Shown: one piece after another, positions 35,252 through 43,539 of the stretch
How positions within the stretch are numbered: position 1 is the stretch's first letter
Layout of the letters: each line of letters begins with the position of its first letter
NCBI GenBank assembly: GCA_046329575.1
Contig: JAXLUJ010000005.1
Location: forward strand, 256,397-320,396
Direction: 5' to 3'
Source: UBA1941 sp046329575
GTDB taxonomy: Bacteria; Bacteroidota; Bacteroidia; Chitinophagales; LD1
DNA: 64,000 nt
Translations under genes and position numbers: made by a program
Notes under the pieces: model-generated
What the model saw: the letters and a program-made list of their open reading frames with translations, nothing else
What the model was told of the DNA's origin: nothing
Database searches by the model: none

Positions 35252-36040
35252 ATGGAAAAACCGGTTACTTCTTCGCTTACCGTTCGAATAATAACGCTAA
35301 TTGCGGTAGTAGCGAATGTGCTGTTTAACTATTTGTATAGTGTAGGCCCGTTGGCCTTAAAAAACATCAGAGACGTCACCTATGATCATCCAAACTTTTT
35401 CACTCCTGCCGGATATGCTTTTTCCATCTGGGGCGTCATTTATCTGGCGTTCTTCATTTTCTCAATTTATGCGCTTCTCCCATCACAACGTTCCAATTCG
35501 GCTCTCAATAAATTAGCGCTACCCTTGATTGCCGCAAATATTCTTGGTAGTGTATGGATCGCCGTTTTTTCGCATGAGTGGTTATTGCTAAGCGTAATAT
35601 TGTTGTTTGTTCAAGTGGCTAATGGTATCTACATGCTTATTGTGGCCCGCCGGTTGGCCGCACAACGGCAGATACATGAAGCCGTGGTAACTCCTTTTAG
35701 TATTTACGGCGGTTGGGTGTCGGTAGCTAGTATCGCCAATACGGCCATTTATTTGGTTTCAATCGGTTGGCATGGCGAACCACTAACGGAGCCGATAGTA
35801 ACTATAATCTTATTGGTGGTGGCGCTACTGCTGGCGGTTATTACCGGTTTTAGATTGTATGATTTTCTTTACCCGCTGGTGATTGCCTGGGCCGCCATTG
35901 CAATATATGTAGAGAACGCCCCAAAGCAAGGCGATGTGGCTCTTGCGGCATTGGTGATTGGAAGCGCAGCAGCGCTTGTAAGCGCCTTACTTTTTATTTG
36001 GAAATTTTTATTGAAACGCGAGGCAAGTATTAAGCTGTGA
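35252..36040 (+). CDS. TspO/MBR-related multi-helix membrane protein
   Basis: 262 residues, about seven or eight membrane helices. The FTPAGYAFSIWGVIYLAF motif is typical of the tryptophan-rich sensory protein/TspO-related membrane family, though it is longer than classic five-helix TspO. No ligand can be assigned. Only 10 nt after the kinase gene, so it is probably co-transcribed and may be linked to that sensor. The TGA stop lies inside the first unit of a heptanucleotide array. Confidence 0.75.
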   Translation: MEKPVTSSLTVRIITLIAVVANVLFNYLYSVGPLALKNIRDVTYDHPNFFTPAGYAFSIWGVIYLAFFIFSIYALLPSQRSNSALNKLALPLIAANILGSVWIAVFSHEWLLLSVILLFVQVANGIYMLIVARRLAAQRQIHEAVVTPFSIYGGWVSVASIANTAIYLVSIGWHGEPLTEPIVTIILLVVALLLAVITGFRLYDFLYPLVIAWAAIAIYVENAPKQGDVALAALVIGSAAALVSALLFIWKFLLKREASIKL

Positions 36041-36076
36041 GCTATGGGTTATGAGTGGCGAGCTATGAGCTACGAG
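36035..36076 (+). repeat. Heptanucleotide array (CTATGAG type)
   Basis: Six 7-bp units (CTGTGAG, CTATGGG, TTATGAG, TGGCGAG, CTATGAG, CTACGAG). The first unit contains the TGA stop of the preceding gene. It is the reverse complement of the CTCATAG array at 39941-40059. Confidence 0.85.
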
Positions 36077-36080
36077 CAGA

Positions 36081-36143
36081 ACCACATCCACCACACCTAC
36101 CACACCTACCACACCTACCACACCAACCACACCTACTCCACCC
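36081..36143 (+). repeat. Nonanucleotide array (ACCACACCT)
   Basis: Seven 9-bp units, four exact ACCACACCT. The last base is the last base of the DUF502 gene's stop codon on the other strand. The array fills the space between two convergent genes. Confidence 0.9.
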
Positions 36144-36757
36144 TACTTCTTATTTCTTCCATCCTCTTCATCAATCTCCATCACACCGCCTGAAACAATG
36201 TACTTCATTACATCGGCAGAACGTACATCCTGCAACGGTTGTACCTGATCTTTGTTCACCAGATACAGATTGCCCGAAAAGTTATAAGAGTGCGGAAAAT
36301 ATACCGCCACCTTGTCGGTAATTTGGAATTCGCTAAGGTCGGCATCAGTAATGAACCCCATTTTGTAAATGCCGGAATTGCGCCCCATTTCCACCACCAC
36401 AGGCTTGTTGAACTTTTTCTTATTGCTGAGAAATGCCGAAACAAAATCTTTTATGCTCGAATAAATATCTTTCACCAACGGCGTTTTTTCAAGCAACATT
36501 TCCAGGCCGTGCATCACCGGTTGCAACAATACCGTCGATCCGATATAACCAATAAAGGTAATCAGGGCAATCATTACCAGCAGACCCAGTCCTGGAAAGC
36601 GGAAATGGAATAAATATTCAAACCAATCGTTCGCTTTGGTGTCAAACATGTTGAACACGGCAAAAATCGAGTACAGGGTCAGAAAGATCGGCCCGATCAA
36701 TAATAAACCTTGTAAGAAGAACGAAAATAATTGTTTGTAGTACGAACGGATTTTCAT
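36143..36757 (-). CDS. DUF502 membrane protein
   Basis: 204 residues. Two membrane helices (about 12-34 and 52-78) precede a soluble C-terminal domain. The motifs LQGLLLIGPIFLTLY, TPLVKDIYSSIKDF and YKMGFITD match DUF502 (PF04367). Function unknown; inner membrane. The C-terminus is acidic then Lys-rich (EIDEEDGRNKK). Confidence 0.9.
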   Translation of the reverse strand: MKIRSYYKQLFSFFLQGLLLIGPIFLTLYSIFAVFNMFDTKANDWFEYLFHFRFPGLGLLVMIALITFIGYIGSTVLLQPVMHGLEMLLEKTPLVKDIYSSIKDFVSAFLSNKKKFNKPVVVEMGRNSGIYKMGFITDADLSEFQITDKVAVYFPHSYNFSGNLYLVNKDQVQPLQDVRSADVMKYIVSGGVMEIDEEDGRNKK

Positions 36758-36796
36758 GGCAGCTCCAAAGCCGCAAACTTACTTTAATTTGCACGA

Positions 36797-37954
36797 ATGC
36801 GGTTCCTGAATACGGTTTCCCGAAAATCAAATGTTGCTGCTGTGAAAATGGCAGCGGTCATCTTTATGGTACTTACCGCTCTTCACGGAATAGCTCAAAA
36901 TTCCTTCAGAACCGGAAAATGGGGCATTGAAACCAATTATCAGATCGGGCCTATCATCAAACACAGCAAAAAAATCAAAGAAGTGCCCAAAGAACTCTCT
37001 CAGGGTTTTGAAGTGAGCTACTTCCGGAAATCGCTTGGCGAAAAGCCCTGGATGAAACCCTTGAACTTCCCCGAGTATGGGGTGAATTTTAATTACTTCC
37101 ACTTTGGCGAAGCTGCAGTTTTCGGGCAAGCCTTTTCGTTGATGGGCTATGCGAAATTTTACATCGTGCGTTCCAAAGTGGCTAATCTGTATGCCCGTAT
37201 TGGCGGAGGTTTGGGCTATGTAACCAAATACTACAATTACGAAACTAATCCGCGTAACAACATTCTCAGCGGCCCCATAAACATGGCCGTCCAAATACGA
37301 TTGGGGCTGGAATGGAAACTACATCCGCAGGTGCTCCTGAACACCGCCTTCACCTTCTCTCATTTCAGTAATTCTTCTGCCAAACAACCTAACTATGGCA
37401 TCAACATTACTGCCGCCACTGTGGGCCTCAAAGTGTTTCCCAAAGTATCGCCGGTTTCCTACAACTGCGTCAAAGAAATGCCCAAAAAGAAAAATGAGGT
37501 CATCATCAAATATTCTCTTGGCTTGCAGGAAACGTATGGTTTCAACGGCCCGATCAGCTTTACACAGGTGGGCACCGTTTGCTATGCGCGTTACACCTCT
37601 TTTGGCAACAAATTTTTTGGGGGCCTTACCATGGAATACTATCCCGTGGTTCGAAATTTCTTAGTGTATAATGAAATTGCCGATAAAAAAACCGCAGTCC
37701 GTAAATCGTTTACCGGCAGCGTAATTTTGGGCGATGAAATTTTATTGGGGCGGTTCGGAATGTTCTACGGCCTTGGCATCTACCTTTTCAAAACCCCGGC
37801 CACTCTTACGCCGGTTTACTTCAAAGTGGGCGGAAATTTATACTACGCGCGTTTCGGAAAAGATCAGCGCTACAAAATGTTTGTGGGCATGAACGTTAAA
37901 AGCCACCTATCGGTAGCGCAGTATTGGGAGGTTAGTACCGGTATTTGCCTTTAA
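36797..37954 (+). CDS. PagL-like acyloxyacyl hydrolase (lipid A deacylase)
   Basis: 385 residues. N-terminal signal segment ends LHGIAQ (about residue 34). Residues about 45-225 form an eight-stranded barrel-like region with the PagL-type signature FTFSHFSNSSAKQPNYGINI, whose His-Ser pair is catalytic in PagL. The C-terminal half (about 230-385) is a further beta-rich region not found in short PagL proteins. Outer membrane, probably trimming acyl chains of lipid A. The start may instead be at 36848, giving a shorter leader. Confidence 0.8.
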   Translation: MRFLNTVSRKSNVAAVKMAAVIFMVLTALHGIAQNSFRTGKWGIETNYQIGPIIKHSKKIKEVPKELSQGFEVSYFRKSLGEKPWMKPLNFPEYGVNFNYFHFGEAAVFGQAFSLMGYAKFYIVRSKVANLYARIGGGLGYVTKYYNYETNPRNNILSGPINMAVQIRLGLEWKLHPQVLLNTAFTFSHFSNSSAKQPNYGINITAATVGLKVFPKVSPVSYNCVKEMPKKKNEVIIKYSLGLQETYGFNGPISFTQVGTVCYARYTSFGNKFFGGLTMEYYPVVRNFLVYNEIADKKTAVRKSFTGSVILGDEILLGRFGMFYGLGIYLFKTPATLTPVYFKVGGNLYYARFGKDQRYKMFVGMNVKSHLSVAQYWEVSTGICL

Positions 37955-38021
37955 AACGCCCGAATTTTTTATGCCGGCTGCCGCGGGCCTGGCAAAAACT
38001 CCGGCTCCTGAAGGTATGGGC

Positions 38022-38114
38022 GCGGCACCGCGCTTTCCGCTGCTACTCCTCGGCCGCATTATTTTAAACTTAAAATAATGCGGCCTGCGGGGTATCCGCT
38101 ACAATCGCTGCCGG
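38022..38114 (+). repeat. Composite GC-rich repeat, copy 2, with a perfect 34-bp palindrome
   Basis: Left module GCACCGCGCTTTCCGCTGCT (38025 onward), then a palindrome (arms 38052-38067 and 38070-38085, 2-nt loop AC, no mismatch), then a right module TATCCGCTACAATCGCTGCC (to 38112). The order of the modules equals copy 3 at 46957-47176, but the central hairpin is different. The rest of the 37955-38207 gap shows nothing else. Confidence 0.8.
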
Positions 38115-38207
38115 ATTACCTTCCCATTTCGCTTGAAGACCAATAGTTTGTATTAGCAGACTCATTAAATGCTAAAAATAACTACATTGTGCTAATAAAT
38201 ATAGCAA

Positions 38208-39275
38208 ATGGAGCCAATCAGAGGACGTGGCGCACAAATCAATCCGCACAACCGCTTTCATAAAAACGAAAAAACCGCCTATGTTGACGATCTGCCCACT
38301 CAGGAAGAACGGGAAGATTTGCTGTTCCAAAATCCTAAAACAAAATTTCTTGAAGTTTTTCCCAAAACCATTGTCAACCGCGTAGATAGCCCCGACGTAG
38401 GCATGGCCTACAGCCTGAATCCCTATCAAGGCTGCGAGCACGGTTGCGTGTATTGCTACGCCCGAAACACACATGAGTATTGGGATTTCAGCGCCGGCAT
38501 GGACTTCGAACAAAATATTCTGGTGAAAAAAAATGCACCAAAGCTGCTTCGCGAGTTCTTGCAAAATAAAAAGCATGTGGCCGAAACCATTTTGCTTTCA
38601 GGAAATACCGATTGCTATCAGCCCGCCGAAAGACAATTCCGCATCACCCGCCAGTGCATCGAAGTTTTGTACGAATACCGCCATCCTATGGCGGTGATCA
38701 CCAAAAACGTGCTCATTGAGCGCGACCGCGATTTGCTGGCAAAACTAGCCTCCGAAAATCTGGCGCATGTGGTGTTCAGTTTAACCACCCTGAATGAGCC
38801 ATTGAAACGCATTTTGGAACCGCGTACGGCATCGGCAAGAAACATTTTGCGCGCCGTGCGCTCCTTTTCTGAAGCAGGCATTCCGGTTACGGTAAATATG
38901 GCACCCATCATTCCTGCTTTGAACGATACCGAGATCTTTGACGTGGCACAAGCCGTGAAAGACCATGGCGGGCAGGGCGTGAATTACATTGTAGTGCGGC
39001 TTAACGGCCAAATCGGCTCTATTTTCGAAAATTGGGTGAAGTTGCATTTTCCCGACCGTGCGCAGAAAGTATTAAACCGGATTAAAGACCTGCACCATGG
39101 CAAACTCAACGATTCTGAATTTGGCCGCCGGATGAAAGGGGAAGGCGAATGGGCCGAGCTCATCAAACGCCAACACGCGCTGGCTATGCGACAGTATTTT
39201 CCCGAAAGAAAAACCACAGTTCTCGATAAAGCGAAATACGCCTTGTACCGCGACCGGCAAATGAAGTTGTTCTGA
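38208..39275 (+). CDS. Radical SAM protein, PA0069/SplB-like family
   Basis: 355 residues. The CxxxCxxC cluster CEHGCVYCYA (about 79-87) binds the 4Fe-4S cluster that cleaves SAM. The N-terminal RGRGAQINPHNRF and the SLNPYQGCEHGC block are typical of the PA0069 family; GNTDCYQPAE and ITKNVL are further family signatures. Related to spore photoproduct lyase, but the substrate is unknown. A single-gene unit in the cytoplasm. Confidence 0.93.
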   Translation: MEPIRGRGAQINPHNRFHKNEKTAYVDDLPTQEEREDLLFQNPKTKFLEVFPKTIVNRVDSPDVGMAYSLNPYQGCEHGCVYCYARNTHEYWDFSAGMDFEQNILVKKNAPKLLREFLQNKKHVAETILLSGNTDCYQPAERQFRITRQCIEVLYEYRHPMAVITKNVLIERDRDLLAKLASENLAHVVFSLTTLNEPLKRILEPRTASARNILRAVRSFSEAGIPVTVNMAPIIPALNDTEIFDVAQAVKDHGGQGVNYIVVRLNGQIGSIFENWVKLHFPDRAQKVLNRIKDLHHGKLNDSEFGRRMKGEGEWAELIKRQHALAMRQYFPERKTTVLDKAKYALYRDRQMKLF

Positions 39276-39356
39276 AGCCTGGCATCAACAACTGCAGTTT
39301 CGCTATTTCTTATTTGCTGAAGGAATTATACTTTGCCGATCAAAACAAAATCATTT

Positions 39357-39902
39357 ATGACGTCACAACAACGCGATTTCCTATTGGCCGATACCAAAGA
39401 GGCCGTTGACAAAGGCGCGAACTGGTTCTATTGGATAGTAGGCCTATCGCTGGTGAATGTAGTTCTGGCACTAGCCGAAGCCAACAGGCACTTTTTAATT
39501 GGTATGGCTATGACCGAAATTGGCGCCGCATTTATTACTGACCCTGACGGCGGAACGGTATTCAAAGTTATTGGAGGCGGATTGATAGTGGTGATTCTTG
39601 TTGGATTTTTATTGCTTGGACGAAGGGCGCACAAGCCATCAAAGGCGGCCTTTATTGTTGGGATCGTCTTGTATGCTCTCGACGGAATCATCTATCTGAT
39701 TGATGGTGACTATCTATCAGTTGCGTTCCACGGTTATGTGATTTTTCATTTTTACATGGGCTACAAGGCTGTTGGGGAATATCTGGAAGCTTACCATGCT
39801 GAGGTTACGGAAAACGAACCTCAGGTTGAAGAAGCTCCGAAGTTCGAAGCAGTTGTAGAAGAAACCCCGGAAGCTTCGGTTACTTCATCTGATATGGCGT
39901 AA
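39357..39902 (+). CDS. Small membrane protein with acidic tail, unknown function
   Basis: 181 residues from the ATG at 39357 (MTSQQRDFLLADTKEAVDKG); a TTG at 39333 would add 8 residues. Four membrane helices (about 20-40, 42-60, 76-92, 98-120) and an amphipathic segment are followed by a disordered tail rich in Glu, Pro and Val (EEAPKFEAVVEETPEASV). No family recognised. Inner membrane. Confidence 0.72.
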   Translation: MTSQQRDFLLADTKEAVDKGANWFYWIVGLSLVNVVLALAEANRHFLIGMAMTEIGAAFITDPDGGTVFKVIGGGLIVVILVGFLLLGRRAHKPSKAAFIVGIVLYALDGIIYLIDGDYLSVAFHGYVIFHFYMGYKAVGEYLEAYHAEVTENEPQVEEAPKFEAVVEETPEASVTSSDMA

Positions 39903-39940
39903 AGAACTGTTGCGCGATTGGAAAGTGGAGTGGCGTTTAC

Positions 39941-40059
39941 CTCATACCTCATACCTCATAGCTCGCAGCTCGTAGCTTCTAGCTTGCTTTTCATTACTCA
40001 CAGCCCATAACTCGTAACTCGTAGCTCACAGCTCACAGCTCATAGCTTTCAACTTCATT
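39941..40059 (+). repeat. Heptanucleotide array (CTCATAG type)
   Basis: Seventeen 7-bp units in perfect register, from CTCATAC through CTCGTAG and CTCACAG to CTTCATT. Reverse complement of the array at 36035-36076. The rest of the gap (40060-40219) is AT-rich and I see no promoter consensus or gene in it. Confidence 0.85.
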
Positions 40060-40219
40060 TGCATAGCTTCACAAGAAAATGTACTCTTATGCGCTAAATT
40101 CAGGCAGTACGTGATTTTTACCAATTGGCGCTTTCCATGTTCAACAGGTTTTGGTTATCAGAAAGATAACACCAATATGTTCTGTTATATCAAAACTCCT
40201 GTAAAGTAATTCATCGGCA

Positions 40220-41665
40220 ATGCTGTTTAACTCGCTTCATTTCGCGATCTTCCTGCCGGTTGTTTTTGTGCTCTATTGGTTTGTTACCAATAAGAACCTG
40301 AAACTGCAAAATATTCTACTGCTCATTTCCAGCTACTTTTTTTACGCCTGCTGGGACTGGCGTTTTCTATTCCTATTGATCTTTTCCACTTTTCTCGATT
40401 ACTATACCGGCATCAAAATGTCGGATGCGCCAAACCAAAGCGATCGTAAGAAATGGTTTTGGCTGAGCGTTCTGATCAACGTCGGCTTTCTGGGCGTTTT
40501 CAAATACTACAATTTTTTCGCGCAGTCTTTTGCCGAAGCCATTGCCCAGCTTGGGTTTCAAGTGCACCCCTATACGATCAAAGTCATCCTTCCGGTAGGC
40601 ATTTCGTTTTACACTTTTCACGGGTTGTCGTACGTGATCGATATTTACAGAGGCCGGATCAAGGCCGAGAAGAATTTTATCGACTATTCAGTATTCGTTA
40701 GTTTTTTTCCATTGCTGGTGGCCGGGCCAATCGAACGGGCCACGCATTTGCTTCCGCAAATTCAAAAGAAAAGAGAGTTTGATTATTACCGTGCGGCCGA
40801 TGGCATGCGGCAAATCCTTTGGGGTTTGTTCAAAAAGGTGGTGATAGCCGATCAGTGCGCGGCCTTCGCCAATCAGATTTTTAATAATTACACCGATTGC
40901 TCGGGAAGTACTTTGGTGTTGGGTGCGCTCTTCTTTACTTTCCAGATTTATGGCGACTTTTCGGGCTATTCCGACATTGCTTTGGGAACAGCGCGTTTGT
41001 TTGGTATTGAACTGCTTCGCAATTTTGCCTTCCCGTATTTCTCGCGCGATATTGCCGAGTTCTGGCGACGCTGGCATATCTCGCTTTCCACATGGTTTCG
41101 CGATTACTTGTACATTCCGCTTGGCGGCAGCAAAGGCGGAACGCTTACCAAAGTGCGAAATACTTTTGTGATTTTTCTGGTAAGCGGTTTCTGGCATGGT
41201 GCCAACTGGACTTTCATCATCTGGGGCTTGCTGAATGCCCTCTACATCATGCCTTCCATTATTTTTAATACCAATCGAAATAATCTGGAAATCGTGGCCA
41301 AAGGCAAGTTGTTCCCTACGCTTTCAGAAGTGTTTTCCATGGTTCTCACTTTTTGCCTCACCGTTGTGGCCTGGATCTTTTTCCGCGCGAATACGGTAGA
41401 GCAAGCCGTTCGTTATTTAGGCAAAATATTTTCAAGCACTTTGTTCAGCATGCCCAAGACCGAAAATCAACCCTTCCTGAAGGTGCTGGCGGTGCTCCTG
41501 GTTTTCTTTTTTGTTACCGAATGGTTGGGCCGGGAAGGGAAATTTGCATTAGAATCGCTTTCGCGTAAAAGTGTGGCCTTTCGCTGGGCATTCTACTATT
41601 TTCTGGTGGTCCTGATTTTTATGTTCGCCGGTTCAGGACAACAATTCATTTACTTCCAGTTCTGA
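40220..41665 (+). CDS. MBOAT-family O-acyltransferase (AlgI/DltB-like)
   Basis: 481 residues with about 11 membrane helices. Starts MLFNSLHFAIFLPVVFVLYW, with the family blocks ILPVGISFYTFHGLSYVIDIYRG, YGDFSGYSDIALG, FWRRWHISLSTWFRDYLYIPLGG and the catalytic His in VSGFWHGANWTFIIWG. AlgI-type enzymes move acetyl or other acyl groups across the inner membrane onto exported glycans. It ends in TGATG shared with the next gene, an SGNH partner. Probably modifies a surface polysaccharide. Confidence 0.95.
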   Translation: MLFNSLHFAIFLPVVFVLYWFVTNKNLKLQNILLLISSYFFYACWDWRFLFLLIFSTFLDYYTGIKMSDAPNQSDRKKWFWLSVLINVGFLGVFKYYNFFAQSFAEAIAQLGFQVHPYTIKVILPVGISFYTFHGLSYVIDIYRGRIKAEKNFIDYSVFVSFFPLLVAGPIERATHLLPQIQKKREFDYYRAADGMRQILWGLFKKVVIADQCAAFANQIFNNYTDCSGSTLVLGALFFTFQIYGDFSGYSDIALGTARLFGIELLRNFAFPYFSRDIAEFWRRWHISLSTWFRDYLYIPLGGSKGGTLTKVRNTFVIFLVSGFWHGANWTFIIWGLLNALYIMPSIIFNTNRNNLEIVAKGKLFPTLSEVFSMVLTFCLTVVAWIFFRANTVEQAVRYLGKIFSSTLFSMPKTENQPFLKVLAVLLVFFFVTEWLGREGKFALESLSRKSVAFRWAFYYFLVVLIFMFAGSGQQFIYFQF

Positions 41666-42624
41666 TGCGAAAATTTGTAAGGAACATATTGCTTTTCATT
41701 TTGCCATTTGTGCTTACGGCCTATGCGCTAGACGGCTTCATTTCTTGTCATTTGAAACAATCCAATTCATTTGCCAAATCAGAATATCCTACATGGAATG
41801 CCATTATGGATGGTAAACTGAATGCCCGCGTGCTGGTGTATGGCAGCTCGCGCGCGTGGGTACACTTCAACTCGCGCATTCTTGAAGATAGCCTGCATCA
41901 ACCGGTGTACAATCTGGGCATGGATGGCCATACCTTCAACCTGCTGTATTTGCGGCATTTGCTGGCTTTTAAGAATAATCCTAAGCCAGATTTGGTGATC
42001 TTATCGGTTGATATAGGAACCATCAATAATGGCAGTCTTTTCAATGCCGACCAGTTTTTACCATACATGCTTTGGAACCGCGATTTCTATAATTATATGT
42101 CGAAATACGAAGGGTTCTCTTTTTACGATTACAACATTCCGTTGCTGCGTTATTATGGCAACAGCGAGGCCATCAAAGCAGCCGTGAAATTGTTCCTTAG
42201 GCCGCAGAACAATCCGGTGCAACGGTATAAAGGGTTTAAAGGCCGCAATGAACCCTGGAATGGCGATTTTGACCGCGCCAAAAAGACGATGGAAAAATAT
42301 GTGGCAAAACCAGATAGCTCGGCCATGCGTTTGCTTGACGACTGCCTTCGGGAATGCCACAATCAAAACGTAAAAGTGGTGTTGGTATATTCGCCCTACT
42401 ATATCGAAGGGCAGCAATTTATTAGCAACCAGCAAATGGTGATGGATATTTACAGGTCTTTTTCAAAAAAGTACGATTTCCCGTTTTTAGATTACACGGC
42501 CGATTCGATTTGCTACGATAAGCGGTATTTTTACAATGCTTCGCATATGAATGCCACAGGAGCTGATAAATTTACACGCGAATTGTGCGCTGATCTGAAT
42601 CGCTTGGGGCTCCTTCCGCATTAA
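41665..42624 (+). CDS. SGNH-like protein, partner of the MBOAT acyltransferase
   Basis: 319 residues. One N-terminal membrane segment (about 7-25), then an SGNH-like fold with the nucleophile region VYGSSRAWVHFN and a late catalytic-like ASHMNATGADKF. It overlaps the MBOAT stop by one base (TGATG), so translation is coupled. Such pairs transfer acyl groups delivered by MBOAT to a glycan on the outer face of the inner membrane. The oxyanion block is degenerate, so activity is inferred from context. Confidence 0.8.
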   Translation: MRKFVRNILLFILPFVLTAYALDGFISCHLKQSNSFAKSEYPTWNAIMDGKLNARVLVYGSSRAWVHFNSRILEDSLHQPVYNLGMDGHTFNLLYLRHLLAFKNNPKPDLVILSVDIGTINNGSLFNADQFLPYMLWNRDFYNYMSKYEGFSFYDYNIPLLRYYGNSEAIKAAVKLFLRPQNNPVQRYKGFKGRNEPWNGDFDRAKKTMEKYVAKPDSSAMRLLDDCLRECHNQNVKVVLVYSPYYIEGQQFISNQQMVMDIYRSFSKKYDFPFLDYTADSICYDKRYFYNASHMNATGADKFTRELCADLNRLGLLPH

Positions 42625-42670
42625 TTACAAGGCCTGGCACCTAAGAGTGAGCGGCCGGGATTGGAGTGGT

Positions 42671-42740
42671 GCCGCCTTCGGCGGCAGTGCGAAGTGAAAC
42701 GTAGCACCGAAGCGAGCGGAGCCACGCAAAGCCCGTAAGC
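42671..42740 (+). repeat. Short relative of the 158-bp repeat plus GC hairpin
   Basis: A perfect hairpin GCCGCC-TTC-GGCGGC (42671-42685), then GCGAAGTGAAACGTAGCACCG (within 42689-42709), identical over that stretch to the core of the repeats near 5900 and 7780. Confidence 0.7.
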
Positions 42741-42766
42741 CGCCCAAATTCCTCTGCCGAAAAATT

Positions 42767-42774
42767 TATCTTCG
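42767..42774 (+). promoter_or_regulatory. Possible -7 box of the glycan operon
   Basis: TATCTTCG, one base from TAnnTTTG, 6 nt before the ATG at 42781. No clear -33 box. Confidence 0.3.
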
Positions 42775-42780
42775 CCCCCA

Positions 42781-43521
42781 ATGAAAATTGTAGCCATTAC
42801 TCAAGCGCGAATGGGCTCAACGCGTTTCCCGGGAAAAGTGCTGAAAGAAGTAAACGGACAATCGTTGCTGGAACTGCATTTGGAGCGCATTGGCCGTTCA
42901 AAAATGGTGACGGAAATAATTGTGGCCACCACCACCAATTCAAAAGACGATGTGCTGGCCGATTATTGTGCCGCAAAAAACATCCATTGCTTCCGCGGTT
43001 CCGAAGATGATGTGCTTTCGCGCTATTATCATGCGGCAAAAAATGCCGGCGCCGATTGGGTGGTACGGGTTACCAGCGATTGTCCGCTGATAGATGCGGA
43101 ACTAATGGACGAAGTGATTGAAAAAACCATTGCCGGCAAGTATGATTACGGCACCAATGTTTTTGAAGAAACTTTTCCGGATGGTGTGGATGTGGAAGTA
43201 CTGTCATTCGCCGCGCTGGAACGCAGCAACCAAGCCGCTTTTGAAAAACACGACCGCGAACATGTTACTACTTTTTTGCGCCGCGAAGCTGACGTAAACG
43301 GCGGTAAAGAATTCCGCTGTTTTGGTTTAAACAGTCCGGTTAATTATCATCACATCCGCTTAACAGTTGATCATGAAGACGATTACCTTTTGGTGAAACA
43401 ATTGGTGGAAGCCATTGGTCCGCATGCTTCTTGGAAAGCTTATGCGCAATATGTAGAATCGCATCCCGGCTTATTGGCGTTGAACGCCCACTATGTTCGT
43501 AATGCTTATTTGAAAAAATAA
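42781..43521 (+). CDS. SpsF-like cytidylyltransferase
   Basis: 246 residues. The nucleotidyltransferase motif AITQARMGSTRFPGKVLKEV near the N-terminus and RVTSDCPLIDAELMDEVI are typical of the SpsF (spore coat polysaccharide F)/acylneuraminate cytidylyltransferase-related family, which activates sugars with CTP. It is followed by two PLP-dependent aminotransferase genes in the same direction (18-nt gap, then 0-nt gap), so it is one operon for a modified nucleotide sugar. Cytoplasmic. Confidence 0.9.
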   Translation: MKIVAITQARMGSTRFPGKVLKEVNGQSLLELHLERIGRSKMVTEIIVATTTNSKDDVLADYCAAKNIHCFRGSEDDVLSRYYHAAKNAGADWVVRVTSDCPLIDAELMDEVIEKTIAGKYDYGTNVFEETFPDGVDVEVLSFAALERSNQAAFEKHDREHVTTFLRREADVNGGKEFRCFGLNSPVNYHHIRLTVDHEDDYLLVKQLVEAIGPHASWKAYAQYVESHPGLLALNAHYVRNAYLKK

Positions 43522-43539
43522 AACCACCCGCCTGAAATT

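Noticed and set aside
36055..36321. ORF rich in His, Pro and Leu
   Set aside because: It is the translation of the 9-bp array and of the antisense of the DUF502 gene.
39941..40059. Possible CRISPR-like array
   Set aside because: Units are 7 bp in direct contact with no spacers; it is a degenerate microsatellite. The same holds for the other arrays.
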